Shown piece after piece: positions 31,818-34,551 of a stretch of DNA of 34,551 nt (positions are counted from its first letter, which is position 1; each line of letters starts with the position of its first letter). The notes under the pieces are model-generated. The model saw only the letters and a list, made by a program, of their open reading frames with translations, did not search any database and was not told the origin of the DNA. This DNA is from Rhizobium sp. L43 (GTDB taxonomy: Bacteria; Pseudomonadota; Alphaproteobacteria; Rhizobiales; Rhizobiaceae), in the NCBI RefSeq assembly GCF_002531725.1, contig NZ_NWSQ01000043.1, positions 1-34,551 of the forward strand. The letters are read 5' to 3'. The position numbers and the translations under genes are program-made.

Positions 31818-32867
31818 TAGAGCGTATCCGGATTTAGTTGAATCGGAAGGGATTCCGTTTTTGGCTGTTTTGTGATTCAAGATGCTGCTGGAGTGGAGGC
31901 CAGCATCGGATGACTCGACCTCTTTCAAATGATCTTCGCAAGCGTGTTGTTGATGCAATCGAAGCCGGCGAGAGCTGCCGGTCGGTGGCGGTGCGGTTCG
32001 GTATTGCCGTGTCTTCAGCGGTGAAGTGGTCTCAGCGCTACCGTTCGAGCGGATCTGTCGCGCCTGGGAAGATGGGCGGCCACCGCAAGCGGGTTCTTGA
32101 GCCGTACCGAGCGTTTATCGCCGAGCGGATCAACCAGACGCCGCATGTGTCACTGAACAGGTTGAAGGAAGAACTGGCCGCACGAGGGGTGAAGGTATCC
32201 CACGACACCGTATGGCAGTTTCTGCGGCGCGAGGGACTACGGTTCAAAAAAAACACTGTTCGCCCTTGAGCAGGCGCGCGCTGACGTCGCACGACGGCGA
32301 CAGCGCTGGCGATCCTGGCAGGCTGGCCTCGATCCAAGCCGGCTGGTCTTCATCGATGAAACCTGGATCAAGACCAACATGGCGCCGCTTCGAGGCTGGG
32401 GGCCGAAGGGCAAACGGCTGCGCAGCTTCGCCCCGCACGGACATTGGCGCACCCTGACTTTCCTCGGCGCGTTGCGCTGCGATCGGCTCACCGCGCCTTG
32501 TGTCTTCGATGGACCGATCAACGGTGAGTGCTTTCGCGCTTATGTCGAACAGCAACTCGTACCAGTGCTCAAACCCGGCGATATCGTCGTGATGGATAAT
32601 CTCGGCTCCCACAAGTCGGTCGCCATCCGTCAGATGATCCGCAACGCTGGTGCTCGGCTCTGGTACCTGCCGCCATACTCCCCCGACCTTAATCCGATCG
32701 AACAGGCTTTCGCCAAAATCAAGCACTGGATGCGCCTGGCTCAGAAGCGAACCATCGATGACACCTGGCGCCACATCGGACACCTCGTCACAACCATCGA
32801 GCCCAGCGAATGCAGCAACTACTTCGCCAATGCCGGATATGCTTCCGTGAAAACCTGAAACGCTCTA
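31818..32867 (+). mobile_element. IS630-family insertion sequence
   Basis: The ends pair as inverted repeats: the left begins TAGAGCGTATCCGGATTT and the reverse complement of the right begins TAGAGCGTTTCAGGTTTT. Both ends carry TA, the dinucleotide target duplicated by IS630/Tc1-type elements. Length is about 1.05 kb with one transposase in two overlapping frames. The element separates the decayed amino-acid importer from the aminotransferase/GntR genes. Confidence 0.85.
31910..32858 (+). CDS. IS630-family transposase in two frames joined at an A8 run
   Basis: The first frame (ATG 31910) encodes the helix-turn-helix part: SNDLRKRVVDAIEAGESCRS, VAVRFGIAVSSAVKWSQRYR and SLNRLKEELAARGVKVSHDT, ending at a TGA at 32267-32269. 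The second frame encodes the DDE catalytic part: LVFIDETWIKTNMAPLRGWG, GDIVVMDNLGSHKSVAI and YLPPYSPDLNPIEQAFAKIK, with the three acidic residues present. The join is at eight consecutive A (about 32246-32253); skipping one A there gives a continuous protein of about 315 aa. Several IS630 elements use such slippage, so the element may still be active, or one A may have been gained by mutation. Confidence 0.8.
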
Positions 32868-32911
32868 GTCAGCAGAAGGCCCTTGATTAAATCCCTAAAA
32901 TAGACTTTTGT

Positions 32912-32938
32912 GATCTCAGAACTATCCATAGTGAGATC
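32912..32938. promoter_or_regulatory. Inverted repeat GATCTCA-N13-TGAGATC
   Basis: Perfect 7-base arms at 32912-32918 and 32932-32938, ten bases before the aminotransferase start. Position and symmetry suggest an operator for the GntR-type regulator encoded just downstream. Confidence 0.45.
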
Positions 32939-32947
32939 TGATCTGTG

Positions 32948-34255
32948 ATGCCCCAGCCCCCTGCCCAACAGAAATCTTCCCTCGACGCCGCTCTCCTCGA
33001 AGCGCGGGAACGCTATAACGCGAAGCGCCCCAAGAGTGCGGCGCTGCATCGCGAGGCGATAAACGTCCTCCCCGGCGGCAACACCCGGTCCGTGCTCGCC
33101 TATGCGCCTTTTCCGACTGCCATGGCGCGCGGCGAGGGCTGCCGGCTTTGGGACATTGACGGCAACGCCTATCTCGACCTGTGCGGCGAATACACTGCCG
33201 GTTTGTTCGGCCATACCGACAGCCGCATCCATGCCGCCCTCCACGACGCGATGGCGAAAGGACTGAGCCTGGCGGCGGTGGGAGAGGCTGAGCAGCGCCT
33301 TGCCAAGATCCTCTGCAACCGCTTTCCGTCCATCGACATGATCCGCTTCACCAACAGTGGCACCGAGGCCAACCTTATTGCGCTTAGCGCCGCGCAGGTG
33401 GTGACGGAGCGCAAGCGCATCATTGCCTTCCGCGGCGGCTATCACGGCAGCCTTCTGTATTACCCCGTGACCGGCTCGAGCCTGATCACAGCCCCGTTCC
33501 CGGTGACGCTATGCGACTACAACGACACCGATGGCACAGTGGCCGCCATCCGGGCCATCGGCGACGACCTTGCTGCCGTAATTGTCGAGCCGATGATGGG
33601 CAGCGGGGGCTGCATCGCCGCGGAGCCTGCCTTTCTGGCGGCAGTCGCCGAGGCCACACGCGCTGCCGGTGCGATACTGATCTTCGACGAGGTGATGACC
33701 TCGCGCATGTCGGGAGGCGGCCTGCAGGAACGTCTCGGTATCCTGCCCGACATGACCACGCTTGGAAAATATATCGGCGGCGGCATGAGCTTCGGCGCCT
33801 TTGGCGGGCGCCACGACCTCATGGAGATCTTCGTCTCTAAGGTGCTTCATGCTGGCACCTTCAACAACAACGTGATGTCCATGGCGGCAGGCGTCACCGC
33901 CATGGAAGAGGTGTTTACCGCCGCAGCAGCTGCCGGTCTATTCGCGCTCGGGGAGGGCCTGCGCGAACGACACAACTCAATTTCCAACACGGCCGGCGCG
34001 CCGCTGCAGTTCTGTGGCCTTGGCTCGCTCGCCACGGCCCATTTCCGTCGGGGCCGCATTGACCGCCCCTATGCGGTCACCCCCAGGGAGGAGGCGCTGA
34101 AAGAGCTGTTCTTCTTCGACATGCTCGACGCCGGCATCTACATCGCCCGCCGCGGCATGACTGCGCTCAGCTTGCCGACGACGGAACGCGACCTTGCGCA
34201 TTTCACCGCTGCCGTCGGGGATTTCCTCGACGCAAGGGCGGCATTGCTACGATAG
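32948..34255 (+). CDS. Class III aminotransferase, glutamate-1-semialdehyde aminomutase-like
   Basis: The product is 435 aa from the ATG at 32948; a GTG one codon earlier is possible. It begins with AALHREAINVLPGGNTRSVL, typical of HemL-like proteins outside tetrapyrrole synthesis. PLP sites: RFTNSGTEANLIALSAAQV, FRGGYHGSLLYYPV, Asp247 in ILIFDEVMTSRMSGGGLQE and Schiff-base Lys274 in TTLGKYIGGGMSFGAFGG. HAGTFNNNVMSMAAGVTAM follows. The length and the neighbouring GntR gene suggest a catabolic aminotransferase rather than HemL. Its left end abuts the IS630 element by about 80 bases, so any earlier operon partners have been displaced. Substrate unknown. Confidence 0.87.
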   Translation: MPQPPAQQKSSLDAALLEARERYNAKRPKSAALHREAINVLPGGNTRSVLAYAPFPTAMARGEGCRLWDIDGNAYLDLCGEYTAGLFGHTDSRIHAALHDAMAKGLSLAAVGEAEQRLAKILCNRFPSIDMIRFTNSGTEANLIALSAAQVVTERKRIIAFRGGYHGSLLYYPVTGSSLITAPFPVTLCDYNDTDGTVAAIRAIGDDLAAVIVEPMMGSGGCIAAEPAFLAAVAEATRAAGAILIFDEVMTSRMSGGGLQERLGILPDMTTLGKYIGGGMSFGAFGGRHDLMEIFVSKVLHAGTFNNNVMSMAAGVTAMEEVFTAAAAAGLFALGEGLRERHNSISNTAGAPLQFCGLGSLATAHFRRGRIDRPYAVTPREEALKELFFFDMLDAGIYIARRGMTALSLPTTERDLAHFTAAVGDFLDARAALLR

Positions 34256-34283
34256 GCCGGCACCAAAGGCAGATCGCTACAAG

Positions 34284-34551
34284 ATGGACAGGAGCGACAT
34301 AACTTCGTCAGCCATGGCCACGGGCGCGCTGGAGGAAGAAGCTTATCGGCTGATCCGCAACTCGCTGATCAATGGCGATTTCACACCGGACAGCAAGCTT
34401 TCCATTCGGGGCGTCTGCGCAACATTATCGCTGAGCCCCATGCCGGTTCGCGCAGCCTTACGCCGCCTGGTCAGCGAGCGAGCGCTGGATGCCAAGCCAT
34501 CGGGAACGGCCGTGGTTCCGCGCATGACCCGGCGCGAGTTTTCCGAACTGA
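34284..34551 (+). CDS. GntR family transcriptional regulator, N-terminal part
   Basis: The frame is open from the ATG at 34284 to the window end (89 codons). It contains the winged-helix segment AYRLIRNSLINGDFTPDSKL, SIRGVCATLSLSPMPVRAAL and RRLVSERALDAKPSGTAVV, the standard GntR DNA-binding domain, probably of the FadR/FCD group. The ligand-binding domain lies beyond the window. It is 28 bases downstream of the aminotransferase and in the same direction. Confidence 0.85.
   Translation, partial: MDRSDITSSAMATGALEEEAYRLIRNSLINGDFTPDSKLSIRGVCATLSLSPMPVRAALRRLVSERALDAKPSGTAVVPRMTRREFSEL

Noticed and set aside
1..34551. CRISPR arrays, tRNA or rRNA genes, plasmid replication genes
   Set aside because: No regularly spaced repeats, cloverleaf-like segments, ribosomal RNA or repABC-type genes were seen.

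Overview
The window looks like accessory replicon DNA (symbiotic plasmid or island) of a Rhizobiales bacterium, most likely Sinorhizobium/Ensifer or a close relative. The evidence is the type of genes (UPF0262, Eut/Doe-like ectoine-type catabolic genes, alphaproteobacterial CoA transferase and thiolase), the high GC content, several families of insertion-sequence remnants and the unusually high number of frameshifted genes. From memory, the gene set resembles the y4tD-y4tM and y4uB/y4uC loci of the Sinorhizobium NGR234 symbiotic plasmid; no search was run to confirm this.

Layout. 1-1.9 kb: the start of an MFS exporter running off the left edge, an ISNCY-type transposase remnant and a decayed IS30-family element with recognisable inverted repeats. 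1.9-4.05 kb: mostly featureless DNA with a GNAT acetyltransferase and a short remnant of a class III aminotransferase. 4.05-19.4 kb: a long block with every gene on the minus strand. In transcription order it holds an M24 creatinase-type hydrolase, an Lrp/AsnC regulator, an M20D amidohydrolase, a fused EutB-EutC protein (threonine dehydratase-like plus ornithine cyclodeaminase-like), an Asp/Glu racemase-like protein, a second but frameshifted M24 hydrolase (the one that looks most like ectoine hydrolase), a class III aminotransferase, an aldehyde dehydrogenase, CoA-transferase subunits A and B, a thiolase, UPF0262 and glutamate dehydrogenase. 19.5-20.7 kb: a chimeric scar joining the 3' part of a dimethylformamidase-like gene to the 5' part of an ABC binding-protein gene. 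21-28.2 kb: a carboxymuconolactone-decarboxylase-like protein, another aminotransferase, a divergent RpiR regulator and a putrescine/spermidine-type ABC transporter whose two permeases are one polypeptide. 29.2-31.5 kb: a C45 acyltransferase/amidohydrolase and a decayed family-3 ABC transporter. 31.8-32.9 kb: an IS630-family element. 32.9 kb to the end: a glutamate-1-semialdehyde-aminomutase-like aminotransferase and the start of a GntR regulator.

How the parts may work together (inference). The left block reads as a catabolic line for a cyclic or N-acylated amino compound of the ectoine type: ring or amide hydrolysis (M24, M20), PLP- and NAD-dependent processing (EutBC, racemase-like), transamination, aldehyde oxidation, disposal of the acyl part via CoA transferase and thiolase, and glutamate/2-oxoglutarate cycling by the dehydrogenase. 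The right block is a second uptake-and-catabolism module. A repeated near-palindromic site, TGCA-N2-AAA-N2-TTT-N2-TGCA in its most complete copy, lies upstream of the aminotransferase operon (next to rpiR), the transporter operon and the dead binding-protein gene, which suggests one RpiR-controlled regulon. The family-3 transporters that would normally serve an ectoine-type pathway are all broken, so the polyamine-type transporter may have replaced them.
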